A DNA stretch of 21,167 nt from Clostridiaceae bacterium (GTDB lineage: Bacteria > Bacillota > Clostridia > Lachnospirales > Lachnospiraceae). The stretch is taken from the NCBI GenBank assembly GCA_018378255.1, contig JAGZXV010000090.1, positions 1-21,167 of the forward strand. The letters run 5' to 3'. Below, in pieces: positions 6,689 to 14,772 of the stretch (positions are counted from its first letter, which is position 1; the number at the start of each line of letters is the position of its first letter). Below the pieces are notes generated by a model. It saw only the letters and a list, made by a program, of their open reading frames with translations. It made no database searches and was not told the DNA's origin. Position numbers and translations under genes: made by a program.

Positions 6689-8122
6689 ATGGAGAGAAAA
6701 CCCAACATTTTATTGATTGTCGGAGATCATCAGGCTTATTACGGCCATGAGCAGAGTTATGATATCAAGCGCCCCCATTATCGGAAACTGGTTTCCCAAG
6801 GGGTTGATTTTAAGAGGGCCTATTGTTCCACCCCACTTTGCTGCCCTTCCAGAAGAAGCCTGGCAACCGGACTTTATGCCAGCCATCACGGCCAGATCAA
6901 CAACCAGGTTTCTGCGGATTTTACCTATGACACTTATATGGACCGGCTTAAAAAAGAGGATTATGATATTTTCTATTACGGAAAATGGCATGCCGGAAAG
7001 GGGACGCCGTCTGATTTCGGCGCGGAGGGCGTCTTTAATGGGGACTATGGTAATCCCTACCTGATGCCGTCTTACCAGAAATACCTGGAAGAAAAGAATC
7101 TGCCGTTTCCCCGGGCATTTGTGGAACATAACTGGTGCACGCCGGAATGGATTAGTGATATAATGGAAAACAAAGAGTACCGTCTGGACAGGGAAACGAT
7201 GAATGAGTGCGTATCCGGGATACTCACCACGCCTAAGGAAACCCATGAAGCATTTTATCTGGCTTATGAAGCGTGCAGGAAGCTGGAAGAATGCAGGGAC
7301 AGCCCAAAGCCGTTCTGCATGAGAGTGGACTTCTGGGGACCTCATCAGCCCTATTTTCCAACAAAGGAATATGCGGATTTATACAACCCCGGGGAAATAG
7401 GCGTATACCCCAGCTTTCACGATGACCTGAGCCAGAAGCCGGATGTATACCATTTTGAAGGCGGCAAAGGAATCAGTGAGAATTACAGGATCATAACGCC
7501 TAACCCGGTAGCCTGGGATGTCTGGGCGGAAACGCTGGCCAGATGTTATGCGCAGATTACGCTGACGGATGAGGCAGGAGGTATGATACTGGATAAACTG
7601 GAAGAATTGGGACTGGCAAAAGACACGCTGATCATATGGACTGCGGATCACGGAGACGGGATTGCCTGTCACGGAGGTCATTTTGATAAAGATGCCTATA
7701 TGGCGGAAGAGGTTCTGCGCATTCCTTTTGGCATGAGATTTGACGGCCGGATTCCGGCAGGTGAAGACAGCCAGGCTCTGATTTCCAATGTGGATCTGGC
7801 TCCTACTGTATTATCCGCGGCGGGCACCTGCTTTTCACAAAAGGTGGATGGGCGTGATCTTTTATCCCTTTGGAGAGAAGGAACCCAGTGGAGAACGAAT
7901 GTTTATGCGGAAACTTTCGGACACCATTTTAAACACCGGGGATGGGTGCTGACCGGAAGAAAATATAAATATGTAAAAAATAAAGACCAGATAGAAGAAC
8001 TGTATGACTTGGAAGATGATCCTTACGAGATGAAAAATCTCGCTCTTGATACAAGCTATGGCGCCATATTGGAAAGAAAACGCGGGGAGTTGGAGGAATT
8101 CCTCAGAAAGGAGATGGCATGA
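6689..8122 (+). CDS. Cytoplasmic sulfatase, family S1, first of a pair
   Basis: 477 residues. The formylglycine motif C-x-P-S-R is present as Cys51-Cys52-Pro-Ser-Arg55, followed by RSLATG, so Cys51 should be matured to formylglycine. Other S1 features are NILLIVGDHQ at 6-15 (metal site, with Asp13-His14 where many sulfatases have Asp-Asp), GKWH at 98-101, WTADHGDG at 317-324 (Asp320-His321), and the C-terminal ELYDLEDDPYEMKNLA block. There is no signal peptide, so it acts in the cytoplasm on imported sulfated sugar. It lies 12 bases after the permease gene with AAAGGAG before its ATG, and its end overlaps the next sulfatase gene. The exact substrate cannot be assigned. The required maturase is not encoded here. 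Confidence 0.93.
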   Translation: MERKPNILLIVGDHQAYYGHEQSYDIKRPHYRKLVSQGVDFKRAYCSTPLCCPSRRSLATGLYASHHGQINNQVSADFTYDTYMDRLKKEDYDIFYYGKWHAGKGTPSDFGAEGVFNGDYGNPYLMPSYQKYLEEKNLPFPRAFVEHNWCTPEWISDIMENKEYRLDRETMNECVSGILTTPKETHEAFYLAYEACRKLEECRDSPKPFCMRVDFWGPHQPYFPTKEYADLYNPGEIGVYPSFHDDLSQKPDVYHFEGGKGISENYRIITPNPVAWDVWAETLARCYAQITLTDEAGGMILDKLEELGLAKDTLIIWTADHGDGIACHGGHFDKDAYMAEEVLRIPFGMRFDGRIPAGEDSQALISNVDLAPTVLSAAGTCFSQKVDGRDLLSLWREGTQWRTNVYAETFGHHFKHRGWVLTGRKYKYVKNKDQIEELYDLEDDPYEMKNLALDTSYGAILERKRGELEEFLRKEMA

Positions 8123-9579
8123 AAAAGCCAAATATTCTCTGGATCTGTACAGACCAGCAAAGATATGACTGTCTGGGGTGTTATGGCAATGCCAAACTGG
8201 ATACGCCGAATATAGACCGCCTGGCAGAGGAAGGCATGCTGTTTCGCAATACATACTGCCAAAGCCCGGTCTGTTCTCCGTCCAGAGCGTCATTTCTTAC
8301 AGGAAGGTATCCCAGAACCTGCGGCGTAAGGCAGAATGGCCAGCGGATCTCCCAAAAGGAAGTCCTGATCAGTAAGATATTCTCAGACCACGGATATACG
8401 GCAGGACTGGCCGGTAAGCTTCATATCTCCCCCTGCCATCCAAGTGTGAGTCCGGATTATGAACCCAGGATTGATGATGGCTACCGGGTATTTCATTGGT
8501 CCCATCATCCTGATTTTTATGGGAAGAAGGAGAGCAACTGGCCCTTAAATGAATATAATATGTGGCTGAATGATATGGGAAAAGCCTATAACAGGGTGCC
8601 TTATAAAGGATCGGAATACGTGTTTACCGGCATGGCGGCAGAGCTTCACCACAGCCATTGGTGTGCCAAAGAAGCGTGTAGTTTCATAAGGGCCCACGGC
8701 GGTTATGATAACCCATGGTTCTTTTCCCTGAATTTCTACGATCCCCATCACGATTTCGACCCTCCGGCGGATCTTCTGGAAAAATACATCAGCCGCCTGA
8801 GCGGGGAGGATCTTCCAAACTACCGGGAAGGGGAACTGGAGGACAAGACTTATGTGGAAAAGCGGGACCATGAAGGCGCCTATGGCACGCCGGGATTTTT
8901 CAACTATAATGAAATGACAAAAGAAGACCATCTCCAGATAAAAGCCGCCTATTATGCCATGATTGAGATGGTGGATACAGAAGTGGGCAATGTGATCCGG
9001 ACCTTAAAGGAATCGGGACAATATGAGGATACAATTATCATTTTCACTTCCGACCATGGAGAAATGCTTGGCGATCACGGCATCTATCTGAAAGGACCTT
9101 ATTTTTATGACCCTCTCGTAAAGGTTCCTTTGATCATCAGCTATCCGGGCCATGTGCTCCCAGGGGTTAAACGGGAGGCGCTGGTAGAACTTTTAGATCT
9201 GGCGCCCACCCTGCTTGATCTGGCCGGGGTTGAACAGGAGCTTCAGATGCAGGGAAAGAGCCTGGTTTCTCTTCTTGAAGACGAAAGCGCCCCGGATCAT
9301 CACAGGGACGCGGTTTATTCGGAATACTATAATTCCATGGGAAACCATAAGGACTGCAAGGCATATATGACCATGGCTGCCAACAGGCGGTATAAATTGG
9401 TCTACAGCCACAGCACTGATGAGGCGGAGCTTTATGATCTGGAACAGGATCCGGAGGAACGGGAGAATCTCTATAACCGCCCTGAGGCGGCGGAGGTAAA
9501 GGTGAAAATGCTGGAGACCATGGTGAACTTAATGGCATACACCATAGACCCTCTTCCGGTGAGGGAAGCGATGTATTAG
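8119..9579 (+). CDS. Cytoplasmic sulfatase, family S1, second of a pair
   Basis: 486 residues with a canonical formylglycine motif Cys52-Ser-Pro-Ser-Arg56 followed by ASFLTGRYPRT. The N-terminal metal site reads NILWICTDQQRYD (Asp12-Gln13), a variant common in the TDQQR group of S1 sulfatases; GKLH at 99-102, a TSDHGEMLGDHG block at 310-321 (Asp312-His313) and Lys325 complete the active site. There is no signal peptide. The start overlaps the preceding stop by four bases (ATGA), implying translational coupling. It is clearly diverged from the first sulfatase, so the two probably remove sulfate from different positions of one imported glycan (inference). The C-terminal ELYDLEQDPEERENLYN block is normal, so the protein appears complete. 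Confidence 0.94.
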   Translation: MKKPNILWICTDQQRYDCLGCYGNAKLDTPNIDRLAEEGMLFRNTYCQSPVCSPSRASFLTGRYPRTCGVRQNGQRISQKEVLISKIFSDHGYTAGLAGKLHISPCHPSVSPDYEPRIDDGYRVFHWSHHPDFYGKKESNWPLNEYNMWLNDMGKAYNRVPYKGSEYVFTGMAAELHHSHWCAKEACSFIRAHGGYDNPWFFSLNFYDPHHDFDPPADLLEKYISRLSGEDLPNYREGELEDKTYVEKRDHEGAYGTPGFFNYNEMTKEDHLQIKAAYYAMIEMVDTEVGNVIRTLKESGQYEDTIIIFTSDHGEMLGDHGIYLKGPYFYDPLVKVPLIISYPGHVLPGVKREALVELLDLAPTLLDLAGVEQELQMQGKSLVSLLEDESAPDHHRDAVYSEYYNSMGNHKDCKAYMTMAANRRYKLVYSHSTDEAELYDLEQDPEERENLYNRPEAAEVKVKMLETMVNLMAYTIDPLPVREAMY

Positions 9580-9677
9580 GGTTTATTCTGCGGCAGGGTA
9601 TCAGGGCGCCAAAGCGGCCCGGATCATTCTGTCAGCGTGATTTGGTGTGATAATACAGAGGGAAATTTGGGGGAGCG

Positions 9678-11411
9678 ATGAAACATAGCATTAAAAGAAA
9701 GCTGCAGCTGAGTTTTACAGGTATTTTTATTGTTCTTATCATACTGATCTGTATGGTCTGGCATAAGATGATGGGAGACATGGCCCGGGAACAGGCGGTC
9801 ACCTATTTTAAAAGTACGGTCAACTCTTTGAATGAGGAGTTTGACAGCCTTTTAAAAGACACCAATTATATCAGCTTGATTTTATCGTTTAACGCTTCCG
9901 ACCAAAGCCCGATTTTAACAGAACCTGATTATATTGAAACGTATCAGCAGTTAGAGAGGGACCGTATCCTGACGAGAAGCGTTAACGACTTTTATTCTTA
10001 CAGGAGCTATATTTCCAGCATTCTGCTCTGTGGAACCAACGGAAGAAGCTTTTCCAACGGTGTGGCGCTGACGCCGGAAGAACTGGCTGCCATGCCATGG
10101 TTTGAAGAGCTTGACCAGTCCGGAGATTCTGGTATTTTTATAAAAACACATACCAACTACAGCCCGGAAAAACAAAAGAAAAGTTATGTGATCTCGGTTG
10201 GCCGCAAATTATGGTCTAATGATAAACACATCGGCTACCTGCTGGTCGATATCTCTTATGATTACATCAATAAGCGGCTTTCCCAGGCAGTGACGGATGA
10301 CAGCGTATTGATGATTATGGATGACCAGGGCGGGCTGATCTACAACAGCAAAACGCCTGTTGTACCGGCAGAATCCATTTATGATACGGAATTTGGGAAT
10401 CTGACGGGCTATTTGTCGTCCGGCGAGGACCAGTTTGAGGTGGAGACCGGCGGGAAAACGTATCTGGCGTCCTATAAAAAGTCGGAATACACCAATTGGA
10501 CGACTTTGTGTCTGATGCCCATGGATGCGATTATGGGAGATATCAATAAGACGCTCAATATGACTCTGTTACTCAGCGCCGCATGTTTAATCATTGGAAT
10601 TCTGCTGATCGGGGGATTCAGCCGCTATTTAACGAGAAATATTCTGAAACTGAAAAGTTATGTGGATCATGTGGATGCCAGCGATTTAAAAGAGGTTCCC
10701 CTCATCGAGTCAGGAGATGAGATTGAGGAGCTGGGGGCCAGTTTTAATCAGATGATCAAACGGGTGAACCAGCTCATGATCGACTTGGAGGAGAGAAAGA
10801 AGAAGGAGAGAAATGCGGAGTTTCAGGCGTTGTATGCTCAGATATCGCCTCATTTTCTCTCCAACACCTTAAATACCATCCGGTGGATGGCGGACCGCCA
10901 AAAAGCGGGCAATATCAGTGAATTGACCGCTTCATTGATCACCCTTCTGCACTACAGCATGAAGAATAAAAACCAGGTGGTCACTTTAAAAGAAGAAGTG
11001 GAGTATATAAAAAATTATCTGGTCATACAGGAATACCGGTATTACGGGATGTTTGACGTGATATTTCAGGTGGAGGAAGAGGCTGAGAGCTGCTGCATAT
11101 TGAAATTCATAATACAGCCATTGGTGGAAAATTCAATCATGCATGGCATTGCAAAATTGCAGAAACAGGGAAAGATACTGATCTCTGCTAAAATTGTTAA
11201 CGGCCGTCTGATCATCCTGGTGGCGGATAATGGAGTGGGATTTTCCGTGGAAAACTACAAACAGCATAAAACCCACCATATCGGAATCGATAATGTAAGG
11301 GAACGGATTGAACTGTTTTACGGGAACGGATATTTCTTGAAAATTGAGAGCAAAGAGAATTTTTATACTAAGGTGACGATGGAACTGCCAGTGATATATG
11401 AACGTGTATAG
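9678..11411 (+). CDS. Sensor histidine kinase, YesM/LytS-like
   Basis: 577 residues. The order is a membrane segment at about 12-29, an extracellular sensor region (about 30-290, double-Cache-like in length and in segments such as SYVISVGRKLW and IGYLLVDISYDYI), a second membrane segment at about 292-314, a HAMP linker, and a His_kinase domain with QISPHFLSNTLNTIRW (His392 phosphoacceptor). The ATPase domain has the N box PLVENSIMHG (Asn485) and DNGVGF (Asp517). It probably senses an extracellular sugar and phosphorylates the regulator 11 bases downstream. A 98-base gap separates it from the sulfatase gene; a weak GATAAT with a TG extension at 9649-9654 could give a secondary promoter. Confidence 0.95.
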   Translation: MKHSIKRKLQLSFTGIFIVLIILICMVWHKMMGDMAREQAVTYFKSTVNSLNEEFDSLLKDTNYISLILSFNASDQSPILTEPDYIETYQQLERDRILTRSVNDFYSYRSYISSILLCGTNGRSFSNGVALTPEELAAMPWFEELDQSGDSGIFIKTHTNYSPEKQKKSYVISVGRKLWSNDKHIGYLLVDISYDYINKRLSQAVTDDSVLMIMDDQGGLIYNSKTPVVPAESIYDTEFGNLTGYLSSGEDQFEVETGGKTYLASYKKSEYTNWTTLCLMPMDAIMGDINKTLNMTLLLSAACLIIGILLIGGFSRYLTRNILKLKSYVDHVDASDLKEVPLIESGDEIEELGASFNQMIKRVNQLMIDLEERKKKERNAEFQALYAQISPHFLSNTLNTIRWMADRQKAGNISELTASLITLLHYSMKNKNQVVTLKEEVEYIKNYLVIQEYRYYGMFDVIFQVEEEAESCCILKFIIQPLVENSIMHGIAKLQKQGKILISAKIVNGRLIILVADNGVGFSVENYKQHKTHHIGIDNVRERIELFYGNGYFLKIESKENFYTKVTMELPVIYERV

Positions 11412-11422
11412 GGGGGAATAGG

Positions 11423-12994
11423 ATGCTGCAATTGATGATCGTTGATGATGATGCCTTGATGTGTAATCAGCTGGCGGCTCTGCTTTGCTGGGAACAGCTT
11501 GGGATAGAGATTGCAGCCTATGCCTCTGACGGACAGGAAGCGGTTCAAGTTTTAAAGCAGCATGATATCGATCTGGTACTCACGGATATGGATATGCCGA
11601 AGATGAACGGCGTGGAATTGATTGAACACATCAACGTTCACTACCCTCATATCCATGTGATCGCATTGAGCGCCTATGACGACTATCACTATGTCCGGGG
11701 CAGCATGAAATACGGAGCCCATGACTACGTGTTGAAAAGCAGGCTTTCTAAGGAAACCATGGAGAATCTGATCGCTGAAATTGTAAAAAAGGACCGGGCG
11801 CTGGGGGATTTAAAAGACCATGTGAGTCTGACCTACGACCAGCTTCTGGAATCATTTTTCAGCCGCCTTCTGAAACCTGGGGATTTTGACCGGACGCAGA
11901 TCGGCAATATTATCAACAATCTGAATATTAAATTCAACCGGGATTGTCTGGCTGTGATGTTGGTGGATTACTATGCGGAAGCGGAGGACGAAATGCTGAA
12001 CCGTTCCCTCTTTCATATGTGCCAGCAGATTCTGGGCGAAGCGGATTTCGTCCAGCCGCTGAAGACGGAAAAATGCAGATTCTGCTTTATCCTGTCCTTT
12101 AAAAACGAAACCAGCCAGGCCCAGGTGCTTAAAAAGCTGGAAATCTGGGGACGAACTCTGATCAGTAACGGAAAGAAATTCTTTAATGTTTCCCTTAAAG
12201 TCAGCATTTCAGATTTGTGCGGGGATATTTTTAATTTGTGCCGTTATTATGGTCAGGCGGCGGAGCAGTCTTCAGTATTCTTTTACGAAGAAAACCAGGA
12301 ATTTGTGACACCCTGGACTTATGTGAAAAAGAAAGAACATGGCTGCGGGACAGTATCATTTCCTGACCGGAAAGAATGCAAGAAAATGATAGGGGAAGGC
12401 CGGATCGATGATCTGAAACAGTTCTGGTCCCATTTTTTTGAGCAGGCCGGCAAAGGGAAAGGGCCGATTGTAAAACTGGTAAAGGGGCTGCGAAAAGAGC
12501 TGGACTGGATCTTCCTGATCGCGGAGGAACAGGGGGTTAAGAAAGCATATCTGCTGAACGGAAACGGCCGTCTGGATGAAGAGATGGGGAAAATCAGAAC
12601 TCTGACACAGTGGGAAACCCTGTTTCAAACCATTTTAGAACGTTTGCGTGAGGCACTTTGTCCTGATTTTGGCTGTGAGAATTATCATAAATACACAAAA
12701 TATATACTCAAAAAGATCCATACCCAGTACTCGGAGCCTTTATCTTTAACGGATCTGTCCGGGGAACTGGGGGTATCGTCCGCCTATCTGAGCAATACAT
12801 TTAAAAATGACGTGGGTACGGGATTTAACGAATATCTTAATAAACTGCGCATTGAAAAAGTGATCGAGGCGATAAAAAACGGAGACGGTAAGCTAAAAGA
12901 TATTGTGGAGCGTGCGGGATTTCAGAATTACAATTATTTTTTTAAGGTATTCAAAGAATATACTGGTGTCACTCCGGCCCAGTATTTTAACTGA
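11423..12994 (+). CDS. Response regulator with AraC-type DNA-binding domain, YesN-like
   Basis: 523 residues. The receiver domain (1-120) has Asp9/Asp10, the phosphoacceptor Asp55 in LTDMDMPKMNG, and Lys105 in DYVLKSRLS. A poorly conserved linker of about 280 residues follows. The C-terminal 100 residues are two helix-turn-helix units of AraC type: PLSLTDLSGELGVSSAYLSN, then FKNDVGTGFNEYLNKLRIEK, ending with GFQNYNYFFKVFKEYTGVTP. It should be phosphorylated by the adjacent kinase and activate the operon promoter near 3522-3550, which has a weak -35. Being the seventh gene of that same operon, it would create positive feedback; that regulatory link is inferred. Confidence 0.95.
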   Translation: MLQLMIVDDDALMCNQLAALLCWEQLGIEIAAYASDGQEAVQVLKQHDIDLVLTDMDMPKMNGVELIEHINVHYPHIHVIALSAYDDYHYVRGSMKYGAHDYVLKSRLSKETMENLIAEIVKKDRALGDLKDHVSLTYDQLLESFFSRLLKPGDFDRTQIGNIINNLNIKFNRDCLAVMLVDYYAEAEDEMLNRSLFHMCQQILGEADFVQPLKTEKCRFCFILSFKNETSQAQVLKKLEIWGRTLISNGKKFFNVSLKVSISDLCGDIFNLCRYYGQAAEQSSVFFYEENQEFVTPWTYVKKKEHGCGTVSFPDRKECKKMIGEGRIDDLKQFWSHFFEQAGKGKGPIVKLVKGLRKELDWIFLIAEEQGVKKAYLLNGNGRLDEEMGKIRTLTQWETLFQTILERLREALCPDFGCENYHKYTKYILKKIHTQYSEPLSLTDLSGELGVSSAYLSNTFKNDVGTGFNEYLNKLRIEKVIEAIKNGDGKLKDIVERAGFQNYNYFFKVFKEYTGVTPAQYFN

Positions 12995-13017
12995 TATCTG
13001 TATGGAGGAAAGACGAT

Positions 13018-13920
13018 ATGGAACTTAAAAATCCACTGCCCATCAGCAACATTGGGGACCCTTATGTGCTGTTTTACGGGAACCGGTATTATCTGTATGC
13101 AACCAGCCACTTTAACGGTTTTTACTGTTGGACGTCTGATGATTTGGTCCACTGGGAAAAAAGCGGCATCTGCTATCGGGCTGCGGAAAAGAGCTTTGGA
13201 AACAGCTGTTTCTGGGCGCCTGAAGTTTATGAATTCTATGGCCGTTTTTATATGTACTACACGGCCCAATGGAAAATATATGAGGAAGAAAGCCTGCGGA
13301 TCGGCGTGGCGGTTTCCGATAATCCGTTAGGACCGTTTGAGGATGTTCTGGATCAGAAGCCGATGTTTGATTTTGGATATGGAGCGCTGGATGCCCATAT
13401 ATTAAAGGACGGCAGCAGGAATTATCTCTATTATTCCCGCGCGGGAGAAGGCCACTGGGTGGACGGCGCCAAGGAGTCGGATATCTATGTGGTGGAACTT
13501 GGAGATGATTTCATCTCTGTAAAAGGATCGGGTAAACTGATTCTCAGGCCGGAACAGGACTGGGAGAGAAACAGTGGAGCCGTGAACCAGTATTGGAATG
13601 AAGGGGCATTTGTTATCAAAAAAGACGGAAGATACCATATGATGTATTCTGCCAATTATTATGCTTCCAGGGAATACGGGATTGGGGGAGCAGTGGCGGA
13701 TTCGCCTATGGGGCCGTTTGTAAAATATGAGAAGAATCCGATTTTGTGTACCAGTGAAAGAATATCCGGCCCCGGGCATAACAGTGTGGTGAGGAATGAG
13801 CGGGGGGAGTATTATTGTGTTTATCATGCACATACCCATTATGATAATCCCAGCGGGGACCGGCAGGTTTATGTTGCGCCGATGGGATTTGAAAATGGGG
13901 AAATCAGGGTTTATGGGTGA
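13018..13920 (+). CDS. GH43-like glycoside hydrolase, cytoplasmic
   Basis: 300 residues forming a single five-bladed-propeller-type catalytic domain, with no signal peptide and no accessory binding module. The three GH43 acidic positions are visible: Asp14 in NIGDPYV (base), Asp125 in GALDAHILKD (pKa modulator) and Glu195 in WNEGAFVIKKDGRYHMMYSA (acid). The supporting His254 in GPGHNSVV and the WAPEV motif at 66-70 are also present. It would cleave an arabinose-, xylose- or galactose-type linkage in the imported, desulfated oligosaccharide; the specificity cannot be read here. GH32/GH62/GH117-type relatives share the fold and are the main alternatives. It lies 23 bases after the regulator gene and ends the operon, 11 bases before the palindromic repeat copy B. 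Confidence 0.85.
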   Translation: MELKNPLPISNIGDPYVLFYGNRYYLYATSHFNGFYCWTSDDLVHWEKSGICYRAAEKSFGNSCFWAPEVYEFYGRFYMYYTAQWKIYEEESLRIGVAVSDNPLGPFEDVLDQKPMFDFGYGALDAHILKDGSRNYLYYSRAGEGHWVDGAKESDIYVVELGDDFISVKGSGKLILRPEQDWERNSGAVNQYWNEGAFVIKKDGRYHMMYSANYYASREYGIGGAVADSPMGPFVKYEKNPILCTSERISGPGHNSVVRNERGEYYCVYHAHTHYDNPSGDRQVYVAPMGFENGEIRVYG

Positions 13921-13931
13921 GGGGCATCAAG

Positions 13932-14033
13932 TTTTTTTACATCAAGCGTCAAGGGATTTTCGAAAAAGCCTTCACGTTTTACTTTAAAACCTCAAGGGAT
14001 TTTTGAAAAAGCCTTCACGTTTGATGTAAAAAA
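13932..14033. repeat. Palindromic intergenic repeat, copy B (tandem double hairpin)
   Basis: Outer arms TTTTTTTACATCAA (13932-13945) and TTGATGTAAAAAA (14021-14033) are complementary; inside, two TTTTCGAAAA/TTTTTGAAAA-centred units each end in GCCTTCACGTTT. The whole reads as an imperfect long palindrome centred near 13983, with more mismatches than copy A. It starts 11 bases after the stop codon of the GH43-like gene, so it may form the 3' end of the operon transcript. The 330 bases from 13921 to 14250 hold only this repeat, the hairpin at 14068-14109, a small dyad GGTAA-AATG-TTACC (14146-14159) and a promoter. Confidence 0.88.
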
Positions 14034-14067
14034 TCCCTTAGCCAGGAACAAACCTGAGTAGTGTTCG

Positions 14068-14109
14068 GAAAATAAGCGGTTGGAAACTAAATTCCAGCCG
14101 CTTATTTTC
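14068..14109. terminator. Strong hairpin, probable bidirectional terminator
   Basis: GAAAATAAGCGGTTGGAA (14068-14085) pairs with TTCCAGCCGCTTATTTTC (14092-14109), one G-U wobble, loop of 6 bases. The stem core is GC-rich and has an A/T-rich base, ending in TTATTTTCT on the plus strand. It lies downstream of the eight-gene operon and repeat copy B, and upstream of the next promoter. Confidence 0.65.
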
Positions 14110-14162
14110 TGCTCATCCCGGCATTCGTAATTATCTTCTTAAAAAGGTAAAATGTTACCCGT

Positions 14163-14191
14163 TTGACTTTTCCAACCACTGATATTAGAAT
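14163..14191 (+). promoter_or_regulatory. Promoter of the small-gene cassette
   Basis: TTGACT at 14163-14168 and TAGAAT at 14186-14191 are separated by exactly 17 bases, a near-consensus housekeeping promoter. It would start transcription near 14198 and serve the 39-residue frame at 14251 and probably the two genes after it. A small dyad at 14146-14159 abuts the -35 side and could bind a regulator. Confidence 0.65.
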
Positions 14192-14250
14192 GAAAAGAAG
14201 TTCAACTGTAATTTTACGCACAAAAAGCGCTCCGGCATGGAGGAAATGAT

Positions 14251-14370
14251 ATGAGGCAGTTAGAAGAATACTGCATGGAAATACGCTATATAGACGGAGT
14301 TGAAACTTATCTGGTTGATCCTAAATTTTACAGGGAGATTGCTGCGGCAGGTTACTTCAAAATCATTTGA
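14251..14370 (+). CDS. Small hypothetical protein, 39 aa
   Basis: An ATG at 14251 preceded by GGAGG at 14239-14243 (7-base spacing) opens a 39-residue frame ending in TGA at 14368-14370. The protein begins MRQLEEYCMEIRY and ends AAAGYFKII; it is soluble, weakly acidic and has one Cys. A near-consensus promoter at 14163-14191 directly serves it. I do not recognise a family. The ribosome binding site and promoter, not the length, are the reasons to call it a gene. It is 48 bases upstream of the MazG-like gene and may be co-transcribed with it. Confidence 0.55.
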   Translation: MRQLEEYCMEIRYIDGVETYLVDPKFYREIAAAGYFKII

Positions 14371-14418
14371 TAATATTAAACAGTGAGATAAAGTAAAAAA
14401 ATAACGGAGGAAAAGCAA

Positions 14419-14721
14419 ATGGTGGATTTAAAGGATTTGCAGGTGCAGATCTATAAAAACAAAGTGGACCACGGATTTAATTTGGATAATATTGAATATG
14501 AATTTTGCCATGCTTATGGAGAACTGGCTGAAGCGTATCAGGCGTATTTAAAGCGCAAGGATGACTTGGGGGAAGAGCTTGCGGATGTTGCTATCTATCT
14601 GCTGGGCATTTCCGAAATTCTTGGAATTAATTTGGAGCAGGAAATATTGAAGAAAATTGAGAAGAACCGTAAGCGGATATATAAAACGGTTAATGGGGTA
14701 AATATTAAAGTTGAGAAATAA
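14419..14721 (+). CDS. MazG-like nucleotide pyrophosphohydrolase
   Basis: 100 residues, all-helical in appearance. The Mg-binding signature of the MazG/dUTPase-like superfamily, E-x-x-E then 14 residues then E-x-x-D, is seen as Glu35-Leu-Ala-Glu38 and Glu53-Leu-Ala-Asp56, within HAYGELAEAY and GEELADVAIYLLGI. Such proteins hydrolyse nucleoside triphosphates to monophosphate and pyrophosphate as house-cleaning enzymes or in nucleotide-related pathways. It is a single-domain form, much shorter than two-domain E. coli MazG. The ATG follows ACGGAGGAAAAG. It is probably in one transcript with the 39-residue frame before it. No connection to the sulfatase operon is evident. Confidence 0.82.
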   Translation: MVDLKDLQVQIYKNKVDHGFNLDNIEYEFCHAYGELAEAYQAYLKRKDDLGEELADVAIYLLGISEILGINLEQEILKKIEKNRKRIYKTVNGVNIKVEK

Positions 14722-14772
14722 ACGGCTGCTCTGATTTACAAGAACTGAAATAATTGACGGAGGTAATTTTCT

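Noticed and set aside
6710..7345. A 211-codon minus-strand frame inside the first sulfatase gene
   Set aside because: The plus-strand sulfatase has full active-site motifs over the same bases; the opposite frame is a coding shadow with no recognisable domain.
13932..14033. Palindromic repeats as a CRISPR array or insertion-sequence ends
   Set aside because: There are no regular unique spacers, no cas or transposase genes, and the units are imperfect inverted rather than evenly spaced direct repeats.
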